This document shows positions 44,964 to 54,638 of a stretch of DNA of 64,000 nucleotides, piece after piece. Made by a program: the position numbers and the translations under genes. Position 1 is the first letter of the stretch. The number at the start of each line of letters is the position of its first letter. Where the stretch lies: assembly GCA_035764935.1 (NCBI GenBank), contig DASTYK010000106.1:1-64000 (forward strand). The letters run 5' to 3'. Source of the DNA: Longimicrobiales bacterium. GTDB lineage: Bacteria > Gemmatimonadota > Gemmatimonadetes > Longimicrobiales > RSA9. The notes below the pieces were generated by a model that searched no databases, had not been told where the DNA came from, and saw only the letters and a program-made list of their open reading frames with translations.

Positions 44964-46321
44964 GCCGACAGCGCGGGAACGCGGATCAGCGCGCCGATAC
45001 CCGGCAGCGCAGGCGGCCGCCCTCGCCGCCCGCGCTGTGGCGCATCGCCCTCCCTGCCCTGCTCCTGCTTGCCGCCTGCGCGACCGCGCCCGCCACTCCG
45101 CGGACCCCGGCGGCGCCGGCAATCGGCTGGAAGGGCAACCTCCACACGCATTCGCTCTGGAGCGACGGCACTGATTTCCCCGAAATGATCGTCGCGTGGT
45201 ACCACGACCACGGGTACAACTTCCTCTCCCTGACCGAGCACGACCTGCTGCAGCGCGATGAACGCTGGGTCGACGTGGAGGCGGAGGACGCCGGCTGGCC
45301 ACCGAGGAACGCGTCCGCACGCAGGGCGCTGCCCGGATACCGCGACCGCTTCGGCGTCGACTGGGTCGAGGAGCGCGCCCTGCCGAACGGACACCTGGTC
45401 CGCCTGCGCCTGCTGGAGGAATACCGCGAGCGGTTCGAGCGCCCGGGCGCATTCCTCCTGATCGAAGGCGAGGAGATCACGGACGCGGCGGGCACACACG
45501 TGAACGCACTCAATCCGGAAGTCGCAATCAGGCCGCAGGGCGGCGAATCCGCCGCGGAACGCATACGCAGCAATGTGCTCGCCGTGGCAGCCCAGGAACG
45601 ACGGCTCCGGCGCCCCATGGCTGCAATCGTCAACCACCCGAACTTCACCTGGGCGTGGACAGCGGAGGACATCGCCGCCGTCCCTGAGGCCCGGCTGTTC
45701 GAGGTGTACAACGGTCATCTGCTCGTCAACAACGCGGGCGACTCGCTGCACGCGAGCAGCGAACAGATCTGGGATGTCGCGCTCGCGCTGCGACACGCCG
45801 CGGGGGACCCGCCGCTTTACGCGGTTGCAACCGATGACGCACACGATTACCGCGAGTACGGCGACACGATCTCGCGTACCGGCCGGGGATGGGTCATGGT
45901 GCGCACCGCCCTGCTGCACCCCGACTCGATCATGAATGCACTGGAAGCCGGTCGGTTTTACGCGAGCACCGGCGTTGCCATCCGCACGGAGTCACATGAT
46001 GCAGAGGGCATGCGCATCGAAATCGACGCAGAGCCGGGAGTGACCTACCGCACACGCTTCATCGGCACGCGCACAGACGTGCCGCTCGACGGCGAGCCGG
46101 TGCTCGATGCGGACGGAGACACGCTGCGCACCACGATGCGCTACGACGAACGCGTGGGTGAGGTGCTGGCGGAGGTGGAAGGAGCCGTCGCCGAGTACCG
46201 GTTCCAGGGAGACGAGCGCTACGTGCGCGCGCAGGTCACGTCATCGCAGCCTCACCTGGATCCCACGACCGGGATGCCGCTGGGCATTCAGCAGGCATGG
46301 CTGCAACCGGTCTTCCGCTGA
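44960..46321 (+). CDS. PHP-domain lipoprotein
   Basis: A 453-residue lipoprotein: Arg-rich N-region, hydrophobic core ALLLLAAC with lipobox. The mature part is a PHP metal-phosphoesterase-type domain beginning [16 protein letters not shown] (HxH), with EHD, NHPNF and ATDDAHDY as further metal-binding motifs. PHP proteins hydrolyse phosphoesters; here the location would be periplasmic or outer-membrane attached. Substrate unknown. Translationally coupled to icd (ATGA), though no functional link is apparent. Confidence 0.85.
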   Translation: MSRQRGNADQRADTRQRRRPPSPPALWRIALPALLLLAACATAPATPRTPAAPAIGWKGNLHTHSLWSDGTDFPEMIVAWYHDHGYNFLSLTEHDLLQRDERWVDVEAEDAGWPPRNASARRALPGYRDRFGVDWVEERALPNGHLVRLRLLEEYRERFERPGAFLLIEGEEITDAAGTHVNALNPEVAIRPQGGESAAERIRSNVLAVAAQERRLRRPMAAIVNHPNFTWAWTAEDIAAVPEARLFEVYNGHLLVNNAGDSLHASSEQIWDVALALRHAAGDPPLYAVATDDAHDYREYGDTISRTGRGWVMVRTALLHPDSIMNALEAGRFYASTGVAIRTESHDAEGMRIEIDAEPGVTYRTRFIGTRTDVPLDGEPVLDADGDTLRTTMRYDERVGEVLAEVEGAVAEYRFQGDERYVRAQVTSSQPHLDPTTGMPLGIQQAWLQPVFR

Positions 46322-46341
46322 CCCGACGACAGCCATAGAAA

Positions 46342-46366
46342 ACGGCCGGGGACACGCCCCGGCCGT
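46342..46366 (-). terminator. Terminator of tRNA-Leu
   Basis: Perfect 10-bp stem (46342-46351 and 46357-46366) with a 5-nt loop, followed on the minus strand by TTTTCTATGG. It ends the tRNA transcript and can also stop plus-strand transcription from the PHP gene. Confidence 0.75.
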
Positions 46367-46384
46367 CTGCATTCCGCCTTCCAG

Positions 46385-46467
46385 TGCTCGGGGTGGGACT
46401 CGAACCCACATGGGCCGAAGCCCGGAGCATTTTGAGTGCTCTGCGTATGCCATTTCGCCACCCGAGC
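46385..46467 (-). tRNA. tRNA-Leu (anticodon CAA)
   Basis: An 83-nt class II tRNA. Acceptor arms GCTCGGG/CCCGAGC pair; the anticodon stem GAGCA/TGCTC holds loop CTCAAAA, giving CAA for UUG codons. A long variable arm (CGGGC-TTCG-GCCC) and T-arm GTGGG/CCCAC with TTCGAGT are present. CCA is not encoded. Confidence 0.95.
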
Positions 46468-46480
46468 AGCGACCCGGTGA

Positions 46481-46486
46481 ATTTAA
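46481..46486 (-). promoter_or_regulatory. Possible -10 of tRNA-Leu
   Basis: TTAAAT on the minus strand, 13 bp before the mature 5' end. The -35 at 17 bp (CTACCG) is poor. Confidence 0.35.
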
Positions 46487-46631
46487 CCGGCGGTGCCCCA
46501 CCCCGGTAGATCGGCCTCCCCCATCGATTCCGTGCCACACACGGGGGCAATGCTGCCCGGGTTGCGCCGGCCGCTGAAGCGCCGTGCGCGCCCGGCTGCG
46601 TCGGGGAGGGATCCGGAGAATCTCCCCGAGT

Positions 46632-47189
46632 TTACTGAACCGCCTCCCGGATCTCGTCCTCCATCTCCGGCGTTACCGCAGCCGGTCGCGCTGGAAGCTC
46701 CGTGTCACCTCGCTCGCCGCTCCGGTCGATGTCCTCCAGCAGCAACTTCATCTGCGCGATCTCACGGACCTGCGACTCGATGATCCCGTCGGCAAGCTCC
46801 CGCACACGCGGATCGCTGATACTCGCCTTCCGGGCGTTGTTGATCGCTATCGAATGATGCGGAATCATCGACTTCATGAAACGCACGTCGTTGACGACCG
46901 TCTGACTCCTGTTCGCCAGCAGCAGTACGACAGCCAGCACGGCGGCACCTGCCAGGACTCCGACCTTGAGGCGAGCTCCTTCGTACATCGACCACATGAA
47001 CGCCAGCATCACCACGGTCATCACGCACCCCATGACGAGCGAGGCAAGCAGGCGATTGACGCTGAACGTCGCGTGATCGAGCGAATAGATGAGCTGGTAC
47101 ATGAGGAAGAACATGATGAACGTGGACACGCCGATCATGGCCGCGAACCGTCCCCAGCTCATGCCCATCTTCTGCTTCTGCTGTTGCAT
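46632..47189 (-). CDS. DUF305-like membrane protein
   Basis: A 185-residue protein with three or four membrane helices in the first 100 residues, followed by a DUF305-type four-helix segment ([40 protein letters not shown]). DUF305 domains contain a HH motif and often occur with copper or metal-stress genes. Start 47189 is chosen for the GGAG 7 nt upstream. Function unknown. Confidence 0.8.
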   Translation of the reverse strand: MQQQKQKMGMSWGRFAAMIGVSTFIMFFLMYQLIYSLDHATFSVNRLLASLVMGCVMTVVMLAFMWSMYEGARLKVGVLAGAAVLAVVLLLANRSQTVVNDVRFMKSMIPHHSIAINNARKASISDPRVRELADGIIESQVREIAQMKLLLEDIDRSGERGDTELPARPAAVTPEMEDEIREAVQ

Positions 47190-47399
47190 GGATCGCTCCG
47201 GGTTCTGAGGCATCGCCCTGCATGCGTGGGTAGCGGTGCACGCTCATGGTCTCGACAACCGCCTTCTTCGGCGTGCCTGCTGCGGCCGTCAGCGGCGGAC
47301 GCCACTGCGCGTCGGCCGCATACGCTCGCTGCTTCGCTGGCACAGCCCGTTCCAGCGGTATCGCATGTCCGGTCGTGGGACATCCCCGTTCTCTTGACA

Positions 47400-47431
47400 G
47401 TCTACAGAGCACCACCCAGCTTGCTGTAGAC
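47400..47431 (+). promoter_or_regulatory. Predicted PadR operator overlapping the padR promoter
   Basis: Perfect inverted repeat GTCTACAG (47400-47407) and CTGTAGAC (47424-47431), 16 bp apart, beginning directly after a consensus -35 TTGACA (47394-47399). Placement fits steric autorepression of padR and the permease gene. A ribosome site AGGAG follows. Confidence 0.65.
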
Positions 47432-47450
47432 AACCAAAAGGAGAGCGACG

Positions 47451-47801
47451 ATGGATGGACGGCGCGGTGAGCTGCTGCAGGGCACGCTCGAGCTGCTCGT
47501 GTTGAAGACACTGTCCGTGCAGCCGATGCATGGCTGGGGCATCGGCCAGCAGATACAGCAATTATCGAAGGACGTGTTCCAGGTGAACCAGGGATCGCTC
47601 TACCCTGCCCTGCAGCGGATGAAGGCGAAGGGGTGGCTCACCTCGGAGTGGCGGGTGACTGAGAACGGGCGGCGCGCGCGCTACTATGCGCTGACGGCGG
47701 CGGGGCGCCGGCAGCTCGAGGCGGAGCGGCGGGACTGGGAGCGCTCGTCCCAGGCGGTGAACCGGATTCTGAACGCGCGGCTGGAGAGCGCCTGGGCATG
47801 A
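47451..47801 (+). CDS. PadR family transcriptional regulator
   Basis: A 116-residue dimeric winged-helix repressor of the PadR-like s1 subfamily. The pattern GTLELLVLKTLSVQPMHGWGI...VNQGSLYPALQRMKAKGWLTSEW is typical, with the recognition helix around NQGSLYPALQ. It overlaps the permease gene by 4 bp, the standard PadR-ADOP pairing. The effector ligand is unknown. Confidence 0.94.
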   Translation: MDGRRGELLQGTLELLVLKTLSVQPMHGWGIGQQIQQLSKDVFQVNQGSLYPALQRMKAKGWLTSEWRVTENGRRARYYALTAAGRRQLEAERRDWERSSQAVNRILNARLESAWA

Positions 47802-50470
47802 GTGTGCTGCGCGCGCTCGGAGCGCGGCTGCGAGCGCTGCTGTCCGGGTCCGCGGAGGATCGCGAGCTGGAGGAAGAGCTGCGGTTTCACCTGGAGGCGG
47901 AGGCACAGCGTCTCGAGCGCTCCGGTATTTCCGCACGGGAAGCACGCAGGCGCGCGCACCTGTCGTTTGGCGGCTATGACCGCATTGTCGAGGAGGCGCG
48001 CGAGGCTCGGGGCTGCGCCCTTCTCGAGAACATCGGGCGCGATGTGCGGATCGCCGTGCGTGGCCTGCAGCGCACGCCCGGCTTCACGGCAATCGTGGTA
48101 CTGACCCTTGCCATCGGCGTCGGTGCCACGACGGCGGTGTTCGCACTCGCCAGCTCGCTGCTGCTGCGCCCGATCCCCGGCGTCCGCGACAGCGCCGAGC
48201 TGATCGTCGTGCAGCTCGTGGACGCGAACGGAACGATTGCCGGGCTGTCGCACGCCAACATCGCCGATCTGCGGGCGGGCAGCCCGGCCCTTGCGGGCCT
48301 GGCCGGCTACTCGACCCGAACGATGCAGTCCGCCACGCCGGCGGGCCCGTCCGAGGTCGTCGCGACGATCGTGGATGGCGATTACTTCGGCGTGCTCGGA
48401 GTGTCGCCGCAGCGCGGGCGCCGGTTCAACGAACAGGAGCTGGCGGCGGACGCCGCGGGCGACGTCGTCATGATCAGCGATCGGCTGTGGCGCTCCCGGT
48501 TCAGCGGTGCGACAAACGTCGTCGGTCGAACGATCGAGCTGAACGCCAGCCCGTACACGATCATCGGCGTTGCACCTGCGGGGTTCCATGGCACGCTGCG
48601 AACCGGCGCGACCGACGTGTGGGTGCCGGTCGCTGCATACGGCAGGATGTGGCATCGTCCGATCGACGCATCCGATCGGCGTACGTCGATCTCCGATGAG
48701 CTCGTCGGGCGGCTGTCTGCCGGCGCGAGCGCGGGGGTGGCGCAGCAGCAGCTGCGCAGCGTGATGCGTTCGTTCGTACGGAGCCACCCGGACGCGAACG
48801 CCCACCTCGCGGAGTACTCCCTCGATGTGCACGAGGGCATCGGTCTCGAGGTCGGCGCGCGGGCACACACGACCCGCACCCTGCGCCTGCTGCTCGGCGT
48901 CGTGCTGGTCCTGCTGGTGACGGCCTGCGCCAACGTGGCGAACCTCCTGCTGTCGCGCGGCGTGACGCGCCGTGGTGAGACGGCGGTGCGGTCCGCACTG
49001 GGCGCGTCCAGGGGCCGACTCGTGCAGCAGCACGTCATCGAGGGTCTCGTGCTGTCGCTGATCGGCGGCGCAGTTGGTATTCTGTTCGCGCTGCTGCTGC
49101 AGCGCGGCCTGGAAGGACAGCAGCTGCTCGATCTTCCTGCGATCGAGTCCATCCCGATCGACGCCTCCGTCATCACATTCGCATTCGCGAGTGCACTCCT
49201 GACCGGCGTGCTGTTCACCGTGCTGCCGGGCCTGTTGTCCATGCGCAGGGCGCTGGCCGGCCGGCTGCGACGGCTCGGCCGCGCGAGCAGTCACGCCGGC
49301 GCGGAGCTGCGTGGTGCGCTCACCCTGCTGCAGGTCGCGACGTCGATCACGCTGCTCATCGGGGCACTCATGCTCGTGCGCACGGTGCGGAACCTCGAGC
49401 GTGTCGATGTCGGCTTCGACGCAACGGAGGTCCTCGCCTTCGGCGTGACCCCCGCACCGCAGGGGTACGGAGTCGAGGAGGCACGTGCGTTCAATCTTCG
49501 TCTCCTCGCCGCAGTCAGCGCGTTGCCGCAGCTGCAGCAGGCCGCACTCGCGACGTTCCCACCGGGCGCGGCGGAAGGGATGATGTCGCGGCTGAGTGTG
49601 CCGGGCAGCGATCGCGCGGCCGTGCAGGTGGCGACCAACGAGGTCTCGTCATCGTATTTCGAGACGGTGGGGATCCCTGTGCTGCTGGGTCGCAGCTTCA
49701 CCACGACCGAGCAGGACCTGGCGCTGGACGCTCAGCCAGGCGTCGTGCTGAGCCGCACGGTCGCGGAGCGCCTCTTCGGCGACGCAGGACCGGTCGGACG
49801 GGTCGTGCAGGTGGCCGGCTTCACGGGCACCACGCAGCAGGTCGTACGGGGTGTGGTCGACGACATCCGCAGCCATCCACGCGCGGGACCACTGCCTGCC
49901 GCATACCTGCCCATCGGCTCGTCCTCACTCTCGCAGAGCCACGTGCTCGTCCGCTCGACGCTGCCGCTCGAAGAGGCGGAGCGACGCATCGGGCAGGTCG
50001 TCGCGAATCTCGATCCGGGCATCCCGTTCTTCGTTGCGGAGTCGCTCGGCGATGCCGTTCGCCGCAGCATTGCCGAGGAGCGCCTCCTCGCGCGCGTCAC
50101 TGCCGTGTTCGCCGCTCTCGCGCTGCTGCTTGCGGCGATCGGGCTGTACGGCGTGGTCGCGTGGTCGGTGGCGCAGCGACGTCGCGAGATCGGCATTCGC
50201 ATGGCCCTGGGCGCGCGCGCGGCAAGCGTGGTGCGTCTCGTGGTCGGCCAGTCGCTGCGCCTCGGGATCACTGGTGGCATTGCCGGCATCGCCGGAGGGT
50301 ACGCGCTCTCGCGGGTCCTGGCTCACAGGATGTTCGGGGTCACACCGGTCGATCCGGTCACCTACATGCTCGCGCTGGTCGGCTTCAGCGCGGTGGCACT
50401 GGTCGCGAGCGCGGTGCCGGCGTCCTCCGCGGCCGCCGTGGACCCCGCCGATACCCTGAGGCAGGAATAG
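47798..50470 (+). CDS. ADOP family (MacB-like) permease
   Basis: An 890-residue permease of the acidobacterial duplicated orphan permease type: a cytoplasmic N-terminal helical extension (about 1-70, ELEEELRFHLEAEAQRLE), then two FtsX/MacB-like units each with a large periplasmic domain. Membrane segments are visible near 85-110, 365-395, 415-440, 455-480, 505-525, and 770-880. No ATPase gene is adjacent, hence orphan. Substrate is unknown; MacB relatives export peptides, lipids or antibiotics. Confidence 0.92.
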   Translation: MSVLRALGARLRALLSGSAEDRELEEELRFHLEAEAQRLERSGISAREARRRAHLSFGGYDRIVEEAREARGCALLENIGRDVRIAVRGLQRTPGFTAIVVLTLAIGVGATTAVFALASSLLLRPIPGVRDSAELIVVQLVDANGTIAGLSHANIADLRAGSPALAGLAGYSTRTMQSATPAGPSEVVATIVDGDYFGVLGVSPQRGRRFNEQELAADAAGDVVMISDRLWRSRFSGATNVVGRTIELNASPYTIIGVAPAGFHGTLRTGATDVWVPVAAYGRMWHRPIDASDRRTSISDELVGRLSAGASAGVAQQQLRSVMRSFVRSHPDANAHLAEYSLDVHEGIGLEVGARAHTTRTLRLLLGVVLVLLVTACANVANLLLSRGVTRRGETAVRSALGASRGRLVQQHVIEGLVLSLIGGAVGILFALLLQRGLEGQQLLDLPAIESIPIDASVITFAFASALLTGVLFTVLPGLLSMRRALAGRLRRLGRASSHAGAELRGALTLLQVATSITLLIGALMLVRTVRNLERVDVGFDATEVLAFGVTPAPQGYGVEEARAFNLRLLAAVSALPQLQQAALATFPPGAAEGMMSRLSVPGSDRAAVQVATNEVSSSYFETVGIPVLLGRSFTTTEQDLALDAQPGVVLSRTVAERLFGDAGPVGRVVQVAGFTGTTQQVVRGVVDDIRSHPRAGPLPAAYLPIGSSSLSQSHVLVRSTLPLEEAERRIGQVVANLDPGIPFFVAESLGDAVRRSIAEERLLARVTAVFAALALLLAAIGLYGVVAWSVAQRRREIGIRMALGARAASVVRLVVGQSLRLGITGGIAGIAGGYALSRVLAHRMFGVTPVDPVTYMLALVGFSAVALVASAVPASSAAAVDPADTLRQE

Positions 50471-50480
50471 ATCAGCCCGA

Positions 50481-50504
50481 CATGCGGTTTCTGACGACCG
50501 CATG
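50481..50504 (+). terminator. Possible terminator after the ADOP permease
   Basis: Eight-bp perfect arms (50481-50488 and 50497-50504) with an 8-nt loop, 10 bp after the stop codon. The tail CCTCCCTATGTTT is only weakly T-rich. Confidence 0.4.
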
Positions 50505-50521
50505 CCTCCCTATGTTTCCGC

Positions 50522-52402
50522 ATGCCAGATCGCAGACACGACCCGAATCCGGGAGCGCACGAGGAGCGCACCGGGAGCCTTGCCGTTGCTCCCTCGATGG
50601 ACGCGGCGCTCGCATCGGTGCGAGCCCCTCGCGACGAGCCCGCCATTGGCGCCCGGACGGTGCGGATTGCCGGGATCGCGATCCTGATCGGAATTGCCGG
50701 GGGCTTCATCGCGGAAGCGCTGATGCGGCTGATCGGGCTGATCAGCAACTTCGTGTTCTTTCAGCGCATCGACACGACGCTGGTCGCGCCGACCACCGAA
50801 CGGCTCGGGGTCTGGGTGATCGCTGCCCCCGTGCTCGGCGCACTCATCATCGGCGTGATGGCCCGCTTCGGCTCGTCGGCGATCCGGGGCCACGGCATTC
50901 CCGAAGTGATGGAGAAGGTCCTGCACGGCGAAAGCCGCATCCCCCTGCGCCTGATGTTCCTGAAGCCGCTGTCCGCGGCCATTGCGATCGGCACCGGCGG
51001 CCCGTTCGGGGCGGAGGGTCCGATCATCGCGACCGGCGGCGCCCTGGGGTCGTCGCTGGGACAGGCGCTGCACATCACGGCGGACGAGCGCAAGACACTG
51101 CTCGCCTCCGGTGCCGCGGCAGGCATGGCCGCGACGTTCGGGAGCCCCGTCTCGGCCGTGCTGCTCGCGATCGAGCTGCTGCTCTTCGAGTACCGTGCCC
51201 GCTCGATCATCCCCGTTGCACTCGCGGCCGCGGCGGCAACCGGTGTCCGCATGATCCTGGTCGGGCCGGAGCCGGTGTTCCACGTGCCCGCCTTCGCGCA
51301 GCCGGGCGGCGGAGCCCTCGCGGCGTACGTCGTGCTCGGCGCGATCATCGGTGTGGCCGCGGCGGCTGTGACACGGGCCGTCTACTGGATCGAGGACGCG
51401 TTCGAGCGCCTGCCCGTGCACTGGATGTGGTGGCCCGCGATCGGCGCAGTCGCCGTAGGCGTGATCGGCTACTTCGACGTGCGTACCCTGAGCGTCGGTT
51501 ACGTCTGGATCGAACAGATCCTTTCGGGCGAGATCGTCGGCGGGGCGCTGCTGCTGTTCGTGATCCTCAAGTTCGTTTCCTGGTCGATCTACCTGGGGAG
51601 TGGTACCTCCGGGGGCACGCTGGCCCCCCTGTTCATCATCGGTGGCGGACTGGGTGCCGCGCTGGGCGGAGCCGCACAGCAGTGGTGGCCGGCGCTCGGC
51701 GTCGAGCCGGCCGTTGCCGGCCTGGTCGGCATGGCGGCCATCTTCGCGGGCGCCTCACACGCGCTGCTCGCATCCATCGTGTTCGCGTTCGAAACGACGC
51801 GCCAGCCGCTCGGCCTGCTGCCCCTCCTCGCCGGCTGCAGCGCAGCGTACCTCGTGATGCTGCTGCTGATGCGCAACTCGATCATGACGGAGAAGCTCGC
51901 GCGGCGCGGCACGAGTGCACCGACCGACTACTCCCTCGATCCGCTGACGCAGGTGAGCGTGCGCGAAGCGATGTCGGACGACCTGATCACGCTGGACGCG
52001 GATCTGACGCTCGGCTACGTCCGGCAATGGCTCGCGTCCGGCGCGGGCGGCACGCACCACCAGGGCTTTCCGGTCACCACGGGCGACGAGTACCTCGTGG
52101 GTGTCGTGACGCGCCGCGACCTGCTCGGCCCGGAGCCCGACGCGACTCTCGTACGCGACGTCGTGAAGCGCCAGCCGGTCGTGATCTTCCTCGACAGTAC
52201 GCTGCGCGAGGCCGCCGATCACATGGTGCGGGAGGGTGTCGGTCGACTCGCGGTGGTCAGCCGCGAACAGCCTGCGCAGGTGCTGGGCGTCATCACGCGC
52301 AGTGATCTGCTTTCCGGCCACACGCGCCGACTGCGCGGCCTGGAGCACGCCGAGCGCATTCTCGGGCCGCGTGCGATGCGAGCCGGCAGGCGCCGCGGCT
52401 GA
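50522..52402 (+). CDS. ClC family chloride channel/antiporter with CBS domains
   Basis: A 626-residue ClC protein. Selectivity-filter motifs are GHGIPE (123-128; His124 replaces the central Ser of GSGIP), GAEGP with gating E165, and a later GSGTSGGTLAPLF. The C-terminal cytoplasmic part (about 475-610) holds a CBS pair (VREAMSDDLITLD, LRDVVKRQPVVIFLDSTLREAADHM), which in other ClCs binds nucleotides. The start codon lacks a clear ribosome site; Met26 (50597) is an alternative. Transport mode (channel or H+ antiport) is unresolved. Confidence 0.9.
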   Translation: MPDRRHDPNPGAHEERTGSLAVAPSMDAALASVRAPRDEPAIGARTVRIAGIAILIGIAGGFIAEALMRLIGLISNFVFFQRIDTTLVAPTTERLGVWVIAAPVLGALIIGVMARFGSSAIRGHGIPEVMEKVLHGESRIPLRLMFLKPLSAAIAIGTGGPFGAEGPIIATGGALGSSLGQALHITADERKTLLASGAAAGMAATFGSPVSAVLLAIELLLFEYRARSIIPVALAAAAATGVRMILVGPEPVFHVPAFAQPGGGALAAYVVLGAIIGVAAAAVTRAVYWIEDAFERLPVHWMWWPAIGAVAVGVIGYFDVRTLSVGYVWIEQILSGEIVGGALLLFVILKFVSWSIYLGSGTSGGTLAPLFIIGGGLGAALGGAAQQWWPALGVEPAVAGLVGMAAIFAGASHALLASIVFAFETTRQPLGLLPLLAGCSAAYLVMLLLMRNSIMTEKLARRGTSAPTDYSLDPLTQVSVREAMSDDLITLDADLTLGYVRQWLASGAGGTHHQGFPVTTGDEYLVGVVTRRDLLGPEPDATLVRDVVKRQPVVIFLDSTLREAADHMVREGVGRLAVVSREQPAQVLGVITRSDLLSGHTRRLRGLEHAERILGPRAMRAGRRRG

Positions 52403-52450
52403 ACGCCCGTTCGACTGTCGGGCGGCTGTCCCGCCGTCCCGTCTCGCGCT

Positions 52451-52981
52451 CTACGGTCGCGCGGCGGGACCACGAACGACAAACGCGCCGTCGCTGTCGA
52501 GCGTCACCAGGCCGATGCTTCCGGGCCGCATGCGAAGCAGCGCATCCAGCGGTTCCAGCACCATCGCCTCCGCCGCGTCGTGGCGTTGCCGGGTGAGCGC
52601 CACGCGCACCCGGTACGTCGCGGGCGGCAGCGCGGTATCGAGCAGCACGTACACGGGACGGTCCTGCTTCAGCCCGCCTCTCAGCACGCGTATGGTGTCC
52701 GCCCGCGCATCATCGATCTGCCGGATCACGCGATACACGACAGGCACGGACACGCACACATCCGGCGTGCGCATGTGAACCGGCAGCGCATCGAGCTCGG
52801 CCTGCGTCCGCGGCCTGCATTCCTCCTCTGCCTCCGGACGGAACCGCCAGGACAGGCGCAGCAGGGCACGTTCGCTCGCTTCCGGTGTGTACGGCGCGCG
52901 CGCCAGCCATCCGATCGACAACAGCATCACAGCGGTAACCAGTGTCCCCACCGCCAGCCTGGTCCGCGCGCGCCCGCTCAT
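52451..52981 (-). CDS. Hypothetical membrane-anchored protein
   Basis: A 176-residue protein with one N-terminal membrane segment (about 10-27, AVGTLVTAVMLLSIGWL) and a periplasmic beta-rich remainder with two Cys. It has no recognised domain. It overlaps the cytochrome b fusion gene by 4 bp and so is probably co-expressed with it as an accessory. Confidence 0.55.
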   Translation of the reverse strand: MSGRARTRLAVGTLVTAVMLLSIGWLARAPYTPEASERALLRLSWRFRPEAEEECRPRTQAELDALPVHMRTPDVCVSVPVVYRVIRQIDDARADTIRVLRGGLKQDRPVYVLLDTALPPATYRVRVALTRQRHDAAEAMVLEPLDALLRMRPGSIGLVTLDSDGAFVVRGPAARP

Positions 52982-54513
52982 CGCCGTGCCCCCTCCGCCA
53001 TGCGGCAGAGCCGGACGATGTCGACGTCCTCGTCCGTGTCCAGACCCCTGCCCGCCACCTGCTCGCGAAACGCGATCGCCGCCGCGTGCAGCCGCGCAGC
53101 TTCACCGTAGGACGCCTGCACGAGGCAGACGCGATCACGCTCCACGCGCTCCTTGAGCTCCGCCTTGCGGCCCGCGCTCATCCGCTCCTTTGCCCACGTC
53201 ACCCCCTCGCGCGTGCGACCGTCATGTTCGGCACACGCCACGACGAGCACCCCACCGGCACCCCCGCGCAGCAGCGTCTCCACGGTCGACGTGTGCATTG
53301 CGCCAACACAGGGCACCGGGAAGAAGCGGGCGCCGACTTGTTCCGCTTCCTGGCGCGCCGCGCTCCACGTGCACCCGACGATCACCACGTCGCTGCTGCC
53401 GGGCTGCTCGCGCATGAGAAACCGGCGTACATCGGCGAGCTGGTCGCGCCCCGTCACGGCCGGACCGATCGCCATCGGCGGACAGGACCCGATGCAGACA
53501 CCACAGCTCGTGCAGAGCTCACTCTTCACGCGGGCAACCAGTCCAGCACGATGATCGCTGCGGGCGACCATCTCGATCGCATCGTACGGGCAGTCGTGCA
53601 CGCACTGCTCGCAGCCGGTACACGTCCGCTCATTGACCTCCGCAGGCACCGCCGGCTCCGCTTCCGCGTGTCGCGCGATCCATGGCACGGACACCAGCAA
53701 TGCGACCACGACGGCGCCGATCAGCCACACTGCCCACGCAGGCAGCGCCTGCGTCAGTGGCAGCCAGAAAGCGAAGAACCAGTCGACGGGGACGTTGCGC
53801 GGCTGTTGCAACAGGTCGGCGGGCAGGACATCCGGGACCGGCCAGACGACAGCAAGCAGCGTGAGTGCCCCAATGCTGCCCCACAGCAGCGGGCGCGCGG
53901 GCAGCAGGACCGGCCGCGACACACGCGCCACGTGAACCCAGACGAGCCCGAGCATCGCGATCGGCAGTGCGATGTGCGCGAACAGGTTCAGGAAGAAGAA
54001 TGCGTTCGGTATGGCACGCTCGCCGGAGAATGACCTGCTGATCGGCTCACTGAAGATCGGCAGCGCGTCGAGCAGGCGTGCGCCCTCCACGGCAAGCATC
54101 TGCGCGTGTGCGTCCCACACCAGCACGTAGCCCGTCCAGCCGGACATCAGCACGATTCCGAGCAGGATCAGCCCGCTCACCCATGCCAGTGCTCGCGGCC
54201 CCCACGTGCGCCGCTGCGCGTACATCCGGAATCCGTGAACCGCAGCGGCGAGGACTGCGACGTCGGAGGCAAAGCGGTGCAGGCCCCGGATCCACCGTCC
54301 GCTCCACGCCTGCTCGCTGATGCGCTGCACCGACTCGTAGGGTGCGCCGATCCGGTAGAACACCAGCAGGTAGATCCCCGTCACCAGGAGCACGAGCAGC
54401 ATGGCAATCGCGATCGAGCCGCTGTGATACAGCGGGTTCAGGCGCGAGGTGTAGACGCGGTTCGCGAGTGCATCCAGTCGGGCAAGTGCGCGGAACGCGG
54501 GGCCTGCCTGCAT
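52978..54513 (-). CDS. Cytochrome b / 2x[4Fe-4S] ferredoxin / MvhD-like fusion
   Basis: A 511-residue redox fusion. Residues 20-280 are a cytochrome b (b6-type N-terminal) membrane domain with two His-x13-His heme pairs, H79/H93 and H180/H194. Residues 295-348 are a ferredoxin with two complete [4Fe-4S] sets (C298, C301, C304, C308; C334, C337, C340, C344). Residues 374-450 resemble MvhD, the hydrogenase/heterodisulfide-reductase delta subunit, retaining C381, C402 and C427 but with Ser at the second position of the CxxC. It could pass electrons between quinone and a soluble iron-sulfur partner. Divergent from the heme-copper operon. Confidence 0.8.
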   Translation of the reverse strand: MQAGPAFRALARLDALANRVYTSRLNPLYHSGSIAIAMLLVLLVTGIYLLVFYRIGAPYESVQRISEQAWSGRWIRGLHRFASDVAVLAAAVHGFRMYAQRRTWGPRALAWVSGLILLGIVLMSGWTGYVLVWDAHAQMLAVEGARLLDALPIFSEPISRSFSGERAIPNAFFFLNLFAHIALPIAMLGLVWVHVARVSRPVLLPARPLLWGSIGALTLLAVVWPVPDVLPADLLQQPRNVPVDWFFAFWLPLTQALPAWAVWLIGAVVVALLVSVPWIARHAEAEPAVPAEVNERTCTGCEQCVHDCPYDAIEMVARSDHRAGLVARVKSELCTSCGVCIGSCPPMAIGPAVTGRDQLADVRRFLMREQPGSSDVVIVGCTWSAARQEAEQVGARFFPVPCVGAMHTSTVETLLRGGAGGVLVVACAEHDGRTREGVTWAKERMSAGRKAELKERVERDRVCLVQASYGEAARLHAAAIAFREQVAGRGLDTDEDVDIVRLCRMAEGARR

Positions 54514-54638
54514 GTGCGGCTCGCCTGGTGAGAGGATCGGGCGCCGCGGTCGCGCCGCCGGCAGTTACCGGCCGATGCACCGCATGGTGTGCCCCGCCAA
54601 TGTCGCCCGCGCCCGGGCAGGTCCGGTGTAGGGCAAAT

